Source: Halobacillus massiliensis (GTDB lineage: Bacteria > Bacillota > Bacilli > Bacillales > Halobacillaceae). From it: a DNA stretch of 64,000 nucleotides. The notes under the pieces were generated by a model that was given only the letters and a program-made list of their open reading frames with translations, did no database searches and was not told the DNA's origin. A program made the translations under genes and the position numbers. Positions 43,243-51,662 of the stretch are shown here, one piece after another. Position 1 is the stretch's first letter; every line of letters begins with the position of its first letter. The stretch is taken from the NCBI RefSeq assembly GCF_900166625.1, contig NZ_LT800499.1, positions 2,397,731 through 2,461,730 of the forward strand, written 5' to 3'.

Positions 43243-43476
43243 AAAAAAGGTCTCCTCATCCCTTAAAAGGGACGAGAAGACCTCGCGTTACCACCCTAAA
43301 TAATTAGCATAATTACTGCTAATCTCTTATCTTATTCGTATCGTGAACGACCCGGCTGCTCTTACTAAATCATTCAGAACAGCTGCTCAAGGGGGATTTT
43401 CCGTTAAAGACCCGCTTCGGACTTTCACCATCACCGAATCGCTATAACTGCAGATGCACTTTACGTACTTTCCCTA
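43243..43476 (-). ncRNA. T-box riboswitch (isoleucine) of ileS
   Basis: The minus strand has the T-box AGGGTGGTAACGCG (about 43283-43297), then an 18-bp terminator (43243-43283) ending in T6. The Stem I base pairs GGG near 43474 with the C-run near 43391, and ACGTAAAG with CTTTAACG above it, which places an AGTA on one side of the specifier loop and an ATC triplet (43395-43397) on the other. ATC is an Ile codon, as expected for ileS. Confidence 0.93.
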
Positions 43477-43509
43477 TCATTGCATGGAAATATTCATATG
43501 TGTTAATGA

Positions 43510-43538
43510 ATTATATGTAATTTTCGGCTTGAAGTCAA
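43510..43538 (-). promoter_or_regulatory. SigA promoter of the ileS T-box transcript
   Basis: TTGACT (43533-43538), 17 bases, TATAAT (43510-43515) on the minus strand, immediately after the divIVA stop codon. Confidence 0.88.
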
Positions 43539-43542
43539 GAGG

Positions 43543-44082
43543 CTATTTCGAAGCGTACTCCTTATCAGCCTCTTGCGCTTCAGCTTTTGCAGGTACAGAA
43601 GCTTCGCCATGAGGGAACTGAGTATCGAGGAGATGATCCCAATCATCGTTTTCAATCATTGCCACTTGAGCTTCCACAAGCATACGCAGTCTCATTTTGA
43701 AAACCTTCGCCTGCTTCTTCATTTCTTCAACTTCCTGAGAGATTTTTTGAGATTTAGAGAGAGCTTCATTTATTATGCGGTCTGCATTTTTTTCGGCTTC
43801 CTGGACAATTAACTTAGATTCCTTAGCAGCATTTGTTTTGACTTCTTCTGCTGTCTCCTGGGCAACAAGAATTGACTTATTTAATGTGGTCTCAATGTTG
43901 TTGAAATGACCTATACGCTCATTTAACTGCTCCACTTCTTTTTCTAATTCTTTCTTATTACGGATGACAATTTCATAATCTTTTATAACTTGATCTAGAA
44001 ATTCGTTAACTTCGTCTTCATCATATCCTCTAAATCCGCGGGTAAATTCTTTATTATGGATATCTAATGGTGTTAAAGGCAC
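43543..44082 (-). CDS. divIVA: Cell division and polarity protein DivIVA
   Basis: DivIVA binds curved membrane at poles and septa, recruits MinJ and, in sporulation, anchors the chromosome origin through RacA. The 179 residues have the N-terminal lipid-binding domain (MPLTPLDIHNKEFTRGFRGY, then DEDEVNEFLDQV) and a long coiled coil (about 30-155). The start is the second of two GTG codons, 6 bases after GGAGG; the first lies within that site. It has an Ala/Glu-rich tail longer than in B. subtilis. Confidence 0.96.
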   Translation of the reverse strand: MPLTPLDIHNKEFTRGFRGYDEDEVNEFLDQVIKDYEIVIRNKKELEKEVEQLNERIGHFNNIETTLNKSILVAQETAEEVKTNAAKESKLIVQEAEKNADRIINEALSKSQKISQEVEEMKKQAKVFKMRLRMLVEAQVAMIENDDWDHLLDTQFPHGEASVPAKAEAQEADKEYASK

Positions 44083-44135
44083 ACCAGCCACCTCCTAAAA
44101 TCTTCTTAATCGTCTTCAATATAACTATTTTCGAC

Positions 44136-44155
44136 AAAAAAGAGGAAAATCCTCT
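44136..44155 (-). terminator. Short terminator between ylmH and divIVA
   Basis: AGAGGA / TCCTCT with a 3-base loop and a T6 tail on the minus strand. The 6-bp stem suggests partial termination. Confidence 0.55.
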
Positions 44156-44169
44156 AATAATCTATGCAA

Positions 44170-44943
44170 TTAATTCAATTGTCCTGTTGTTACTTTGAAC
44201 TTATCTTTCTTAGTCGTTCCGTGAATTGTCTCAAGCCTGCTCCTGCCCATGCCTCGTAAAGAAAGCAAGTCCCCTTCCCGAACGGTAAACGCAGGATTGT
44301 CCACGGTTCGGAAGTTTACCTTCACATGTTCAGCCTCAATGTACATCGATGCTTTTTTCCTTGAGATCCCATAGATTTCCTTGACGACCACATCGAGTCT
44401 TAGTGAAGAAATTGTACTGTCTTTATACTTCCATGTTTCTTCATTCACCATCATCTGGTCGAGAGGCTTCTCAGAAAACTCTACATTTGCTTTTTTTATA
44501 GACGTAAAATTCATTCGAATGTAATCACTGATTTCCGACGCTGTGATGATATGTATTTTCCCATCTCGAACGACCAGGTCGCCAAGCTTTTCCCGCTTAA
44601 TTCCAAGTGACATAAATGAACCTAGAACATCACGGTGTTCAATAGTGAGAAATTTCTCCGCATAGTCCGCCGCAAGCAGTGTTAACGAGAAATCTTCTTC
44701 TTTTATTATCTCATATTCCGGGGCGATGATGGCTCTCTTTCTTTCTGCATAGTTTTGTCCCCCTGAAAGCGACCACTTCAGGTCCATATTCATACCCATT
44801 ACGCTTTTAAATATCTGTTGTTCCCTTGGATTAAGAAAGTCTGTTTCTTTGCGTTCATATCTCATTTCTACATCACGCTGCAGTGAGGTCATCTGATCTA
44901 TAAACGGACGTTCTTCCTCCCTGAAGTGCTGATAAATATCCAT
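44170..44943 (-). CDS. ylmH: S4-domain RNA-binding protein YlmH
   Basis: YlmH carries an N-terminal photosystem II S4-like region and a C-terminal S4 domain (about 175-240, SSLRLDVVVKEIYGISRKKA). Reports link it to division, and more recently to 50S-bound peptidyl-tRNA during ribosome rescue, where it can act beside RqcH. The 257-residue length fits the family. GGAGGAAGG precedes the ATG. It belongs to the ylmC-to-divIVA cluster. Confidence 0.93.
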   Translation of the reverse strand: MDIYQHFREEERPFIDQMTSLQRDVEMRYERKETDFLNPREQQIFKSVMGMNMDLKWSLSGGQNYAERKRAIIAPEYEIIKEEDFSLTLLAADYAEKFLTIEHRDVLGSFMSLGIKREKLGDLVVRDGKIHIITASEISDYIRMNFTSIKKANVEFSEKPLDQMMVNEETWKYKDSTISSLRLDVVVKEIYGISRKKASMYIEAEHVKVNFRTVDNPAFTVREGDLLSLRGMGRSRLETIHGTTKKDKFKVTTGQLN

Positions 44944-44961
44944 TTTTCATCCTTCCTCCAT

Positions 44962-45006
44962 TATAAAAAAGAACAGACAGGAGCATAACCGCTTCTTATC
45001 TGTTCT
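44962..45006 (-). terminator. Terminator-like hairpin between ylmG and ylmH
   Basis: AGAACAGA / TCTGTTCT stem with a 21-base loop followed by a T6 tail, only a few bases before the ylmH ribosome binding site. Probably partial. Confidence 0.5.
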
Positions 45007-45012
45007 CCGTTA

Positions 45013-45276
45013 CTACGTTAACATCTGGAAAAGTTCCTGTAGTCCGGCCCCTGCAAAACGCAGCACTAAAATGGCAACGATCGGCGAAATATCTATCATG
45101 CCAAGAGGGGGAATAATTTTACGAAACGGTTCAAGAAACGGTTCCGCAAGCCTTGCTAAAATCTCACCAAAGCTTGATTCCCTTGCTCCTGGAAACCAAG
45201 ACAATAAAATGTAAATAATTAATATCCAGCTGTAAATATAGATTGCATTACTTAATAGTCCAAACAAAACATCCAT
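45013..45276 (-). CDS. ylmG: YggT-family membrane protein YlmG
   Basis: 87 residues with two membrane segments (about 5-25 and 60-80) separated by an amphipathic loop [19 protein letters not shown] typical of YggT proteins. The family is linked to division or membrane protein assembly; the mechanism is unknown. It starts three bases after sepF with AAGGTGG upstream. Confidence 0.93.
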   Translation of the reverse strand: MDVLFGLLSNAIYIYSWILIIYILLSWFPGARESSFGEILARLAEPFLEPFRKIIPPLGMIDISPIVAILVLRFAGAGLQELFQMLT

Positions 45277-45279
45277 CTT

Positions 45280-45744
45280 TTACCACCTTCTGCTAGAATC
45301 TTCTTCTTCAGCGGCGAGCATTTCAGATATAGTTCCTGAAATCTCGACGTTATCAGGAGTACAGAGAAACGTTTGTGCACCAAGCTTCTGAATATCTCCT
45401 CCTATAGCATAAACGGTACCGCTTAAAAAATCTACAATTCGCTTAGCCTGCTTATGATCAACACGCTGCAAATTAATAACAACAGCCCTGCGGTTCACAA
45501 GCTGATCAGCAATTTCCTGTGCTTCGTTATAGGTTTTCGGTTCAACTAACACCATTTTAGAAGAGCCTTTAGCACTCTTTAAACTGACGATGTTCTGTCC
45601 TTCTGACGACGGCTGCTGCCTGTTACGCTGCATCGGTGTTACTTCTTCCTGTTTCTGAGTGTTATTTTCCAGTGTTTCTTCTTCAACGTATTCGTATTCA
45701 TCTTCAAGTGTAAAAAATGATTTTAATTTGTTTTTCATACTCAA
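45280..45744 (-). CDS. sepF: Cell division protein SepF
   Basis: SepF forms rings that bundle FtsZ and anchor it to the membrane. The 154 residues begin [11 protein letters not shown], an amphipathic membrane helix, followed by an acidic Gln-rich linker (to about 60) and the SepF core ([31 protein letters not shown]). The TTG at 45744 gives exactly the B. subtilis N-terminus with GAGGTGAGGG upstream; a GTG and an ATG nearby are alternatives. Confidence 0.93.
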   Translation of the reverse strand: MSMKNKLKSFFTLEDEYEYVEEETLENNTQKQEEVTPMQRNRQQPSSEGQNIVSLKSAKGSSKMVLVEPKTYNEAQEIADQLVNRRAVVINLQRVDHKQAKRIVDFLSGTVYAIGGDIQKLGAQTFLCTPDNVEISGTISEMLAAEEEDSSRRW

Positions 45745-45763
45745 TTCCCTCACCTCTTCTGTA

Positions 45764-46435
45764 TTATGATCCCACTAAGCTAGTTCCCACTCGTATATGA
45801 GTGGCACCTTCTTCTATAGCCAGCTGGTAATCATTGCTCATTCCCATGGAAAGCCATTTACAAGGGGCATGGACAAGCTTCTGATCACGTATAATATCCC
45901 TTAAGGCGCGAAGTTTTCTAAAGACGGCTCGCAGCTCTTCTTCATTATCAATATGAGGAGCCATGGTCATTAAACCGACGACCTTAATTCTGTCATATTC
46001 TTTCAATGAATGAATGAAATCTTCCACATTTGAAGGGTCCAGACCATGCTTAGAGTCTTCGCCGCTGACGTTTACTTGAACAAAACAGGGCACCTGCTTA
46101 TCCGCCCGCTTTTGAATTTCCTTTGCCAGTGACTTCCTATCAAGAGAATGCATATAGTCTACTTTGTTGATGATCTCTTTCACTTTACGTGATTGTAAAG
46201 AGCCTATGAAATGCCAAATGGCTTCTTCACCAATCGCCTCATGTTTTTCCAGAAAACCTTCACGACGATTTTCGCCCAGGTTATTTACTCCGGCTTCCAG
46301 CGCTTCACGCGCTCGATCAATTGATACGTATTTAGTAACTCCGATAATTGTAATTTTTTCATCATTGCGCTCACAATTTTTGCAAGCCTGCTGTATTCTC
46401 TGTTTTATTTCTTCCAGGTTGTCTGCTACGGACAT
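45764..46435 (-). CDS. ylmE: PLP homeostasis protein of the YggS family (YlmE)
   Basis: YggS/YlmE proteins bind pyridoxal phosphate without known catalysis and keep vitamin B6 and amino acid pools balanced. The 223-residue barrel shows the PLP lysine in [18 protein letters not shown] and [19 protein letters not shown] precedes the ATG, 14 bases after ylmD. Position in the ylm cluster is conserved. Confidence 0.95.
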   Translation of the reverse strand: MSVADNLEEIKQRIQQACKNCERNDEKITIIGVTKYVSIDRAREALEAGVNNLGENRREGFLEKHEAIGEEAIWHFIGSLQSRKVKEIINKVDYMHSLDRKSLAKEIQKRADKQVPCFVQVNVSGEDSKHGLDPSNVEDFIHSLKEYDRIKVVGLMTMAPHIDNEEELRAVFRKLRALRDIIRDQKLVHAPCKWLSMGMSNDYQLAIEEGATHIRVGTSLVGS

Positions 46436-46449
46436 ATGTACCCTCCTTA

Positions 46450-47247
46450 CTAACTCGTCCAGCCTATGTAAGCAAGCATTCTTCCCGTCTGCCCCTGGTC
46501 GCGTCGATGGGAGTAAAATAAATGCTCATCATCGTAGGTGCAATAACTGCTTACCAAAATATTATTTAGTGAAAGACCGTTATCCACAGCTATCCTTCGA
46601 TTTAATTCTTTAAGGTCAAGATTAAATTTACCCTCTGATCCTTCTGTTAAAACTTGACTGCAATAAGAAGATGGTATGTGGTTCACTACTCGCTGGTCAA
46701 CTTCATAATGTTTCTGGCTGATGCTTGGTCCAATTATCATTAATAAAGTGGATAGCTCAGCTCCATGTTCTGCCATTTTTGAAATCATAGCTCCTGCCAT
46801 ACCGCTGACCGTGCCTTTCCACCCTGCATGGGCAACTCCGATCCATTTAGAACTAGGATCCAGAAACAATAAGGGTACACAATCAGCATAGAAAGCTGTC
46901 AGCAAAATATCCTTCTGATTCGTAATAAGTCCATCCACTCCACCTATCGCTTTCTTAAGAGAGAAGGCTCCTCTTCCTTTATGTGAATGATCTACTACCT
47001 TTATTTGTGTACCGTGCACCTGCTCGCCCATAACCCACTGGCTGAGAGGGAGGTTTAATTCTTCTGCCAAGGCTCTGCGATTTTTTATCACCGATTCCTT
47101 TAAATCTGATACGTGAAGTCCCATATTCAGGCTATCGTACGGAACTTCACTGTATCCGCTTTGCCGTGTCGTTATCCCGGCAGTCACATTATGCTGTAAA
47201 AAACAGGCATGCTGTCTTGCTGTTTTTGACTGGAAGGGTTCGGTCAT
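46450..47247 (-). CDS. ylmD: Multicopper oxidase-fold purine nucleoside phosphorylase family protein YlmD
   Basis: YlmD belongs to the LACC1/YfiH family, once called polyphenol oxidases and now shown in several members to be adenosine or purine nucleoside phosphorylases with a zinc site. The 265 residues contain MGEQVHG, TAFYADCVPLLFLD and GVAHAGWKGTV, which supply the His-Cys-His metal ligands. GAGGTGG precedes the ATG. Activity on a specific nucleoside is not shown by sequence. Confidence 0.92.
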   Translation of the reverse strand: MTEPFQSKTARQHACFLQHNVTAGITTRQSGYSEVPYDSLNMGLHVSDLKESVIKNRRALAEELNLPLSQWVMGEQVHGTQIKVVDHSHKGRGAFSLKKAIGGVDGLITNQKDILLTAFYADCVPLLFLDPSSKWIGVAHAGWKGTVSGMAGAMISKMAEHGAELSTLLMIIGPSISQKHYEVDQRVVNHIPSSYCSQVLTEGSEGKFNLDLKELNRRIAVDNGLSLNNILVSSYCTYDDEHLFYSHRRDQGQTGRMLAYIGWTS

Positions 47248-47310
47248 AATACCACCTCAATTTCCCTTCATTTTACCACATAATTCATCCTTTTTCCTAA
47301 CTAAATCCTC

Positions 47311-47577
47311 CTAATCGATCTTTTGGTCTCCTGCCTTAGAACTGTAACCGGACTTTTTAACGAGGATCACATCTGCCCCTATATTTACGATCTGGCTCCA
47401 AGGTATAACCATCTCTTCATCTTTTCCGAACATCCCCATTGCTTTTCCTTTTAATTTCAAAACGAGTCCTTTCAGTTGGCCGCGCTGGCTGTCAATGTCC
47501 AAATCGGTAATATAACCAAGCCTCTCTCCCGTTTCCATCGCGATGACATCTTTCACTTGTAATTCAGAGATTTTCAT
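47311..47577 (-). CDS. ylmC: YlmC/YmxH family sporulation protein (PRC-barrel)
   Basis: 88 residues beginning MKISELQVKDVIAMETGERL, with a PRC-barrel pattern GYITDLDIDSQRGQLKGLVL. The family is associated with sporulation, without an assigned function. The start at 47577 has GGGAGG 8 bases upstream; the longer frame with 11 more residues does not. It lies just after the sigG terminator. A CATATACT sequence upstream resembles a SigE -10 box but lacks a good -35. Confidence 0.9.
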   Translation of the reverse strand: MKISELQVKDVIAMETGERLGYITDLDIDSQRGQLKGLVLKLKGKAMGMFGKDEEMVIPWSQIVNIGADVILVKKSGYSSKAGDQKID

Positions 47578-47635
47578 AGCTACGCCTCCCTCATATAAGA
47601 GTATATGCAAGACTTTCTGAACGATTTCTTTCCAC

Positions 47636-47667
47636 AGAAAAACACCACTGAATAGTCAGTGGTGTTT
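47636..47667 (-). terminator. Terminator of sigG
   Basis: A 12-bp perfect stem AAACACCACTGA / TCAGTGGTGTTT with a 4-base loop and a TTTTTC tail. Confidence 0.93.
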
Positions 47668-47674
47668 CATCATA

Positions 47675-48454
47675 TTATTGAAACATAGATGAATTCATTT
47701 CTTTAATGGCCGCTTTTTCCAGGCGGGAGACTTGTGCCTGGGAAATACCGATTTCTTCGGCAACTTCCATTTGAGTTTTTCCTTGGAAAAATCGCTTCGT
47801 TAGTATCATTTTTTCTCGCTCATTCAACTTTTTCATGCCTTCACGCAGTGATAATTCATCAAGCCATATTGAATCTTTTTCCCTGTCGTCTTTTAGCTGA
47901 TCAACAACATAGATCGGATCTCCCCCATCATTGTAAATAGGCTCAAATAAAGATACCGGATCTTGAATCGCATCCATCGCAAAAACAACATCTTCATGCG
48001 GGATCCCCATTTTTTCGGCAATTTCATGTGGGGCCGGGTCTTTCGATGTTTCACTAATCATTTTTTCACGCATTTGCAAAGCCTTGTAAGCCGTATCCCT
48101 TAACGATCGAGAGACACGAATAGGGTTATTGTCTCTTAAATATCTTCTGATTTCACCAATAATCATTGGAACCGCATAGGTAGAGAACTTTACATTATGA
48201 CTTAAATCGAAGTTATCGATTGATTTCATCAGGCCGATACAGCCTACTTGAAATAAGTCGTCACCATATTCACCACGGTTATTAAATCGTTGAATTACAG
48301 ATAATACAAGACGTAAATTCCCATTTACTAATATTTCTCTTGCTTCTGTGTCACCTGATTGCAAACGCTCAAACAGGGTCCGCATTTCTTGGTTCTTAAG
48401 TACTGGTAGCTTTGATGTGTCTACACCGCATATTTCTACTTTATGTCGTGTCAA
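47675..48454 (-). CDS. sigG: RNA polymerase sporulation sigma factor SigG
   Basis: SigG drives late forespore gene expression. The 259 residues match B. subtilis SigG closely from KVEICGVDTSKLPVLKN onward, with region 2 (FNNRGEYGDDLFQVGCIGLM), region 3, and region 4 helix-turn-helix (TQMEVAEEIGISQAQVSRLE). The start is a TTG at 48454 giving MTRHKVEICG, with GGGAGGG about 8 bases upstream. That binding site is buried in a 13-bp hairpin, and a SigF-like promoter starts inside it. A longer frame would run through the hairpin and is not real. Confidence 0.96.
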   Translation of the reverse strand: MTRHKVEICGVDTSKLPVLKNQEMRTLFERLQSGDTEAREILVNGNLRLVLSVIQRFNNRGEYGDDLFQVGCIGLMKSIDNFDLSHNVKFSTYAVPMIIGEIRRYLRDNNPIRVSRSLRDTAYKALQMREKMISETSKDPAPHEIAEKMGIPHEDVVFAMDAIQDPVSLFEPIYNDGGDPIYVVDQLKDDREKDSIWLDELSLREGMKKLNEREKMILTKRFFQGKTQMEVAEEIGISQAQVSRLEKAAIKEMNSSMFQ

Positions 48455-48462
48455 AAGTAAGA

Positions 48463-48508
48463 CCCTCCCAAGAAGCTGATTTCCATTTTCAGTATCTCCT
48501 CGGGAGGG
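48463..48508 (-). promoter_or_regulatory. Hairpin sequestering the sigG ribosome binding site
   Basis: On the minus strand CCCTCCCGAGGAG (48496-48508) pairs with CTTCTTGGGAGGG (48463-48475), 13 continuous pairs including G-U, around a 20-base loop. The 3' arm contains the GGGAGGG binding site of the sigG TTG start. Confidence 0.85.
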
Positions 48509-48518
48509 ATTTTTATGC
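48491..48518 (-). promoter_or_regulatory. SigF-like promoter of sigG
   Basis: GCATA (48514-48518), 14 bases, GGAGATACT (48491-48499), which fits the SigF form GYATA / GGNNANAMT. The spacer is one base shorter than commonly given. Transcription would start in the loop of the sigG hairpin, removing its 5' arm. Confidence 0.6.
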
Positions 48519-48536
48519 ATAGGTATTTTGGGAATT

Positions 48537-49253
48537 TTAGACCATCTTATCGAATTCTCTTTGCAGGCGTCGAATAATTTTCTTTTCCAGGCGGGAGATG
48601 TAAGACTGAGAAATACCAAGCATATCTGCCACATCTTTTTGGGTCTTTTCTTTTTTGCCAATTAATCCAAAACGAAGTTCCATGATTTCTTTTTCACGGT
48701 TGCTGAGCTGACCCAGAGCCGACTTTAAAAGCTTTTTATCCACTTTTTTTTCAATATCTTTCGTAATTAAATCTTCTTCTGTGCCAAGAATATCAGAAAG
48801 CAGCAGCTCATTACCATCCCAATCCACATTCAGCGGCTCGTCAAAGGACACTTCCGTTTTAAGCTTATTGCTTTTTCTCAGATGCATAAGTATTTCATTT
48901 TCGATACAGCGCGACGCATATGTTGCCAGCTTTATTTTTTTCTCAGGATCAAACGTATTTACCGCTTTTATTAATCCAATGGTGCCAATACTGATGAGAT
49001 CTTCAATATTTAAACCTGTGTTTTCAAATTTGCGTGCAATATAAACGACGAGTCGTAAATTTCTTTCTATCAGCATGGCTCTCGCCGCTTTGTCACCTTT
49101 AGGCAAACGTTCAAGCAGGTCTCTTTCTTCTTCTCTACTCAGTGGAGGCGGAAGAGCTTCGCTGCCGCCAATATAATAAATTTCTTTTTGCTTTATTCCG
49201 AGCTTCAGTGCAATTTTGTATAAATAAAATTTAAGTTTAAACTTCCATTTCAT
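48537..49253 (-). CDS. sigE: RNA polymerase sporulation sigma factor SigE (pro-form)
   Basis: SigE is the first mother-cell sigma factor. The 238 residues start with a basic amphipathic pro-sequence (about 27-29 residues, [20 protein letters not shown]) removed by SpoIIGA; the mature part begins near [14 protein letters not shown]. Regions 2 and 4 are intact ([39 protein letters not shown]). It lies 11 bases after spoIIGA, in the classical spoIIG operon. AGGGGG precedes the ATG and overlaps the spoIIGA stop. Confidence 0.97.
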   Translation of the reverse strand: MKWKFKLKFYLYKIALKLGIKQKEIYYIGGSEALPPPLSREEERDLLERLPKGDKAARAMLIERNLRLVVYIARKFENTGLNIEDLISIGTIGLIKAVNTFDPEKKIKLATYASRCIENEILMHLRKSNKLKTEVSFDEPLNVDWDGNELLLSDILGTEEDLITKDIEKKVDKKLLKSALGQLSNREKEIMELRFGLIGKKEKTQKDVADMLGISQSYISRLEKKIIRRLQREFDKMV

Positions 49254-49264
49254 CCATTTGCCCC

Positions 49265-50173
49265 CTATGCCGATATCCCCTTAATCGCTGCGTGGGGATG
49301 AATTATAATCTGGTACATTTGGTCATGTGTTAAATCATGATGTTGAATTCCAAGAAGTGGCTGCTCGATTGTAAGCTCCCCCTCAGGTGTATAAATGGTT
49401 ATATTATCCACCATAAAGGTAACCATTAAATTACTTGAAGCACCCGCCCCCTGAAACGGAACTAAATGAAGAGACTTATGGTAGCGCTCTGAAACTTCTT
49501 CTATTCTGTCTAATACTGTTTCTGTCTTTAATCCTTTCAGTTCTTCCTCAGAAAAAAACTGTTTCCATACGTTTAAGTCAGCTAAAAAAACCATTTTCTT
49601 ACTGATAGGATCTACTAAATGATTGCCGCTGTCTACAAGGCCTGTACATAAAATACTCTTCCCCAAATAAACGACCTTCACCTGATATAAGTCTTCTGCT
49701 TTAAGCCTGTGGGCATGGATTTGTTCAAGTCTCCATTTTGTAAATATCCAGGAAGCCGGAAAACCAATACAAACAAATAGCCAGCTGACCGGATGGCCAT
49801 AACCAGTGGAATACGTAATCCACTCTCCTCCTTGAGCTGCAATCTGGCTGTTAAAGAAATAGTGGACACCTACCATCGTTCCTCCAATGGCAAAAGTAAC
49901 AAAATAAAAGGTAAGCCATTGAACAAAAGCGGTTCGTAAAGAAACGTAGGCAAAAGCAATCGTGACAATTAAAAGGGAAAAAGCTATTTTTCCTAGACTG
50001 GTAGTCAGCCAGATACCAGGCATGAGAACGCTGATCGGTACGATACAGGAAGCTACAAAAGCAGCCGATAGAATCCGCAGATTTGTCGTCCTGGCTCTTG
50101 TTAAGCCTTGCGTTAAGTAAAGAATCATTCCATCCATTAATAAATTCAGCAGCCAAACAGCGTCTAGATAAAT
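49265..50173 (-). CDS. spoIIGA: Sporulation sigma-E processing peptidase SpoIIGA
   Basis: SpoIIGA is a membrane aspartic protease that cuts pro-SigE when SpoIIR signals from the forespore. It has five N-terminal membrane segments and a C-terminal protease domain with the catalytic Asp in [12 protein letters not shown]. Homology begins at [15 protein letters not shown], upstream of the first ATG (50137). No ATG, GTG or TTG stands at the expected place: the codons there are AGG AGG ATT, just after an AAGGAGAGGTGGGGGGAGG tract. I give the ATT at 50173 as the tentative start (302 residues). If ATG 50137 is used, the first membrane segment is shortened by 12 residues. Confidence 0.85.
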   Translation of the reverse strand: MYLDAVWLLNLLMDGMILYLTQGLTRARTTNLRILSAAFVASCIVPISVLMPGIWLTTSLGKIAFSLLIVTIAFAYVSLRTAFVQWLTFYFVTFAIGGTMVGVHYFFNSQIAAQGGEWITYSTGYGHPVSWLFVCIGFPASWIFTKWRLEQIHAHRLKAEDLYQVKVVYLGKSILCTGLVDSGNHLVDPISKKMVFLADLNVWKQFFSEEELKGLKTETVLDRIEEVSERYHKSLHLVPFQGAGASSNLMVTFMVDNITIYTPEGELTIEQPLLGIQHHDLTHDQMYQIIIHPHAAIKGISA

Positions 50174-50209
50174 CCTCCTCCCCCCACCTCTCCTTCGTAT
50201 TTATATGAA

Positions 50210-50242
50210 AGTATAATTCTTAGCCATTAAAAAGTCTGTCAA
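50210..50242 (-). promoter_or_regulatory. Spo0A-dependent spoIIG promoter
   Basis: On the minus strand TTGACA (50237-50242), a 21-base spacer, TATACT (50210-50215). The long spacer is typical of the spoIIG promoter, which needs Spo0A-P. TGTCAAAA overlapping the -35 on the other strand is one base from a Spo0A box. Confidence 0.75.
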
Positions 50243-50304
50243 AACATGAATGCTGGCTGCAGCATTTTTTGTTACAAGATGTCTGGTCCAGGCTGTTAAT
50301 TTTT

Positions 50305-50339
50305 TCATAAAAAAACGCTGCTTCAAAGAAAGCAGCGTT
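50305..50339 (-). terminator. Second terminator between ftsZ and spoIIGA
   Basis: A 10-bp stem AACGCTGCTT / AAGCAGCGTT with a 6-base loop and a T7 tail on the minus strand. Confidence 0.88.
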
Positions 50340-50392
50340 CCTATACTTGAGCAACTAAAATACAAACAAGAAAGGGACTTATAACCTGGAAC

Positions 50393-50427
50393 CAAAAAGA
50401 ACCACTGCTCCTCAAGAGTCAGTGGTT
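50393..50427 (-). terminator. Terminator of ftsAZ
   Basis: AACCACTG / CAGTGGTT with a 12-base loop and a CTTTTTGG tail, 17 bases beyond the ftsZ stop. With the next terminator it insulates spoIIG from vegetative transcription. Confidence 0.8.
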
Positions 50428-50443
50428 CAAGAATATTTACATA

Positions 50444-51601
50444 TTAGCGGCGGCGGTTTCTATTGCGAAGGAAAGTAGGGATATCTAACGTATCCTCTTC
50501 CTGCTGCCCTGTCGCTTTATTCGGAGAAGGCTGGCTTTCACGACGTGTTGTCGGCTGCTGTTCTTCACGCGGACGCTCTGTGTGAGTCGTTTTCATTTGA
50601 TTTACACTGTTTACACGCGGCTTATTTTTACCTTCGGCAAGCTGTGCTTCATCAAATCCAGTAGCAATTACGGTAACTACAATTTCGTCTTTCAAGTTTT
50701 CGTTGATCACAGAACCGAAAATTACGTTTACTTCCTGGTCGGCAGCAGATGTTACAATATCCGCAGCTTCTTGTACTTCATATAAGCTTAAGTTCGTGCC
50801 TCCACTGATATTCATCAGCACACCATGTGCACCGTCAATAGATGTCTCAAGAAGCGGTGAGGAAATAGCTTTCTTTGCGGCTTCAGCTGCACGATTTTCC
50901 CCTGTGGCGATACCGATTCCCATAAGGGCAGAACCTTTATCTACCATAATAGTTTTCACATCAGCAAAGTCTACGTTAATTAGGCCTGGTACTGCAATTA
51001 AATCTGAGATACCTTGTACACCTTGGCGTAAAACGTTATCCGCTTCACGGAATGCTTCAAGCATTGGTGTGTTTTTATCTACAATTTCTAGTAGACGGTC
51101 GTTCGGAATAACGATCAGAGTATCAACACTGCCTTTTAAGCTGTCAGTACCTGAAGCAGCCTGTGTTGCACGCTTTCTACCTTCGAAAGTAAAGGGACGT
51201 GTCACTACACCGACAGTTAATGCTCCCAATTCTTTTGCTACGTTTGCGATGACCGGAGCGGCACCTGTACCGGTTCCTCCACCCATTCCAGCAGTAACAA
51301 ATACCATGTCAGCTCCTTGAAGAGCTTCTTCGATTTGTTCTTTGCTTTCTTCTGCAGCTTTTCGACCTACTTCAGGATTGGCTCCTGCACCTAATCCGCG
51401 AGTAAGTTTTCCGCCGATTTGCATTTTAACTTCTGCTTTTGAAAGGTTTAACGCCTGAGCATCTGTATTAACGGCGATAAACTCTACACCTTGTACTCCA
51501 TGCTCAATCATTCGGTTAACGGCGTTACTTCCACCGCCCCCGACACCTATTACTTTAATTGTTGCCAGTTGATCCATGCTTGTATCAAAATCTAACATCA
51601 T
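50444..51601 (-). CDS. ftsZ: Cell division protein FtsZ
   Basis: FtsZ is the tubulin-like GTPase that builds the Z ring. The 385 residues have the GTPase domain with [14 protein letters not shown], the tubulin signature [13 protein letters not shown] and [11 protein letters not shown], a Gln/Thr-rich linker (about 320-370), and the C-terminal peptide [13 protein letters not shown] for FtsA and SepF. GGAGGAACGG precedes two adjacent ATG codons; the first is used. It follows ftsA by 61 bases. Confidence 0.98.
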   Translation of the reverse strand: MMLDFDTSMDQLATIKVIGVGGGGSNAVNRMIEHGVQGVEFIAVNTDAQALNLSKAEVKMQIGGKLTRGLGAGANPEVGRKAAEESKEQIEEALQGADMVFVTAGMGGGTGTGAAPVIANVAKELGALTVGVVTRPFTFEGRKRATQAASGTDSLKGSVDTLIVIPNDRLLEIVDKNTPMLEAFREADNVLRQGVQGISDLIAVPGLINVDFADVKTIMVDKGSALMGIGIATGENRAAEAAKKAISSPLLETSIDGAHGVLMNISGGTNLSLYEVQEAADIVTSAADQEVNVIFGSVINENLKDEIVVTVIATGFDEAQLAEGKNKPRVNSVNQMKTTHTERPREEQQPTTRRESQPSPNKATGQQEEDTLDIPTFLRNRNRRR

Positions 51602-51662
51602 CCGTTCCTCCTAATTACAAAATTACAAGATTCATAGGTTATATTCCGGTTTTTCTCACATA

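Noticed and set aside
47578-47635. SigE-like promoter before ylmC
   Set aside because: CATATACT fits the -10, but the upstream region has no KMATATT-like box, so it was not listed as a promoter.
50201-50395. 64-codon open frame between ftsZ and spoIIGA
   Set aside because: It spans a terminator and the spoIIG promoter and lacks a ribosome binding site.
50703-51320. 205-codon open frame antisense to ftsZ
   Set aside because: A shadow of ftsZ codon usage; no ribosome binding site and no recognisable domains.
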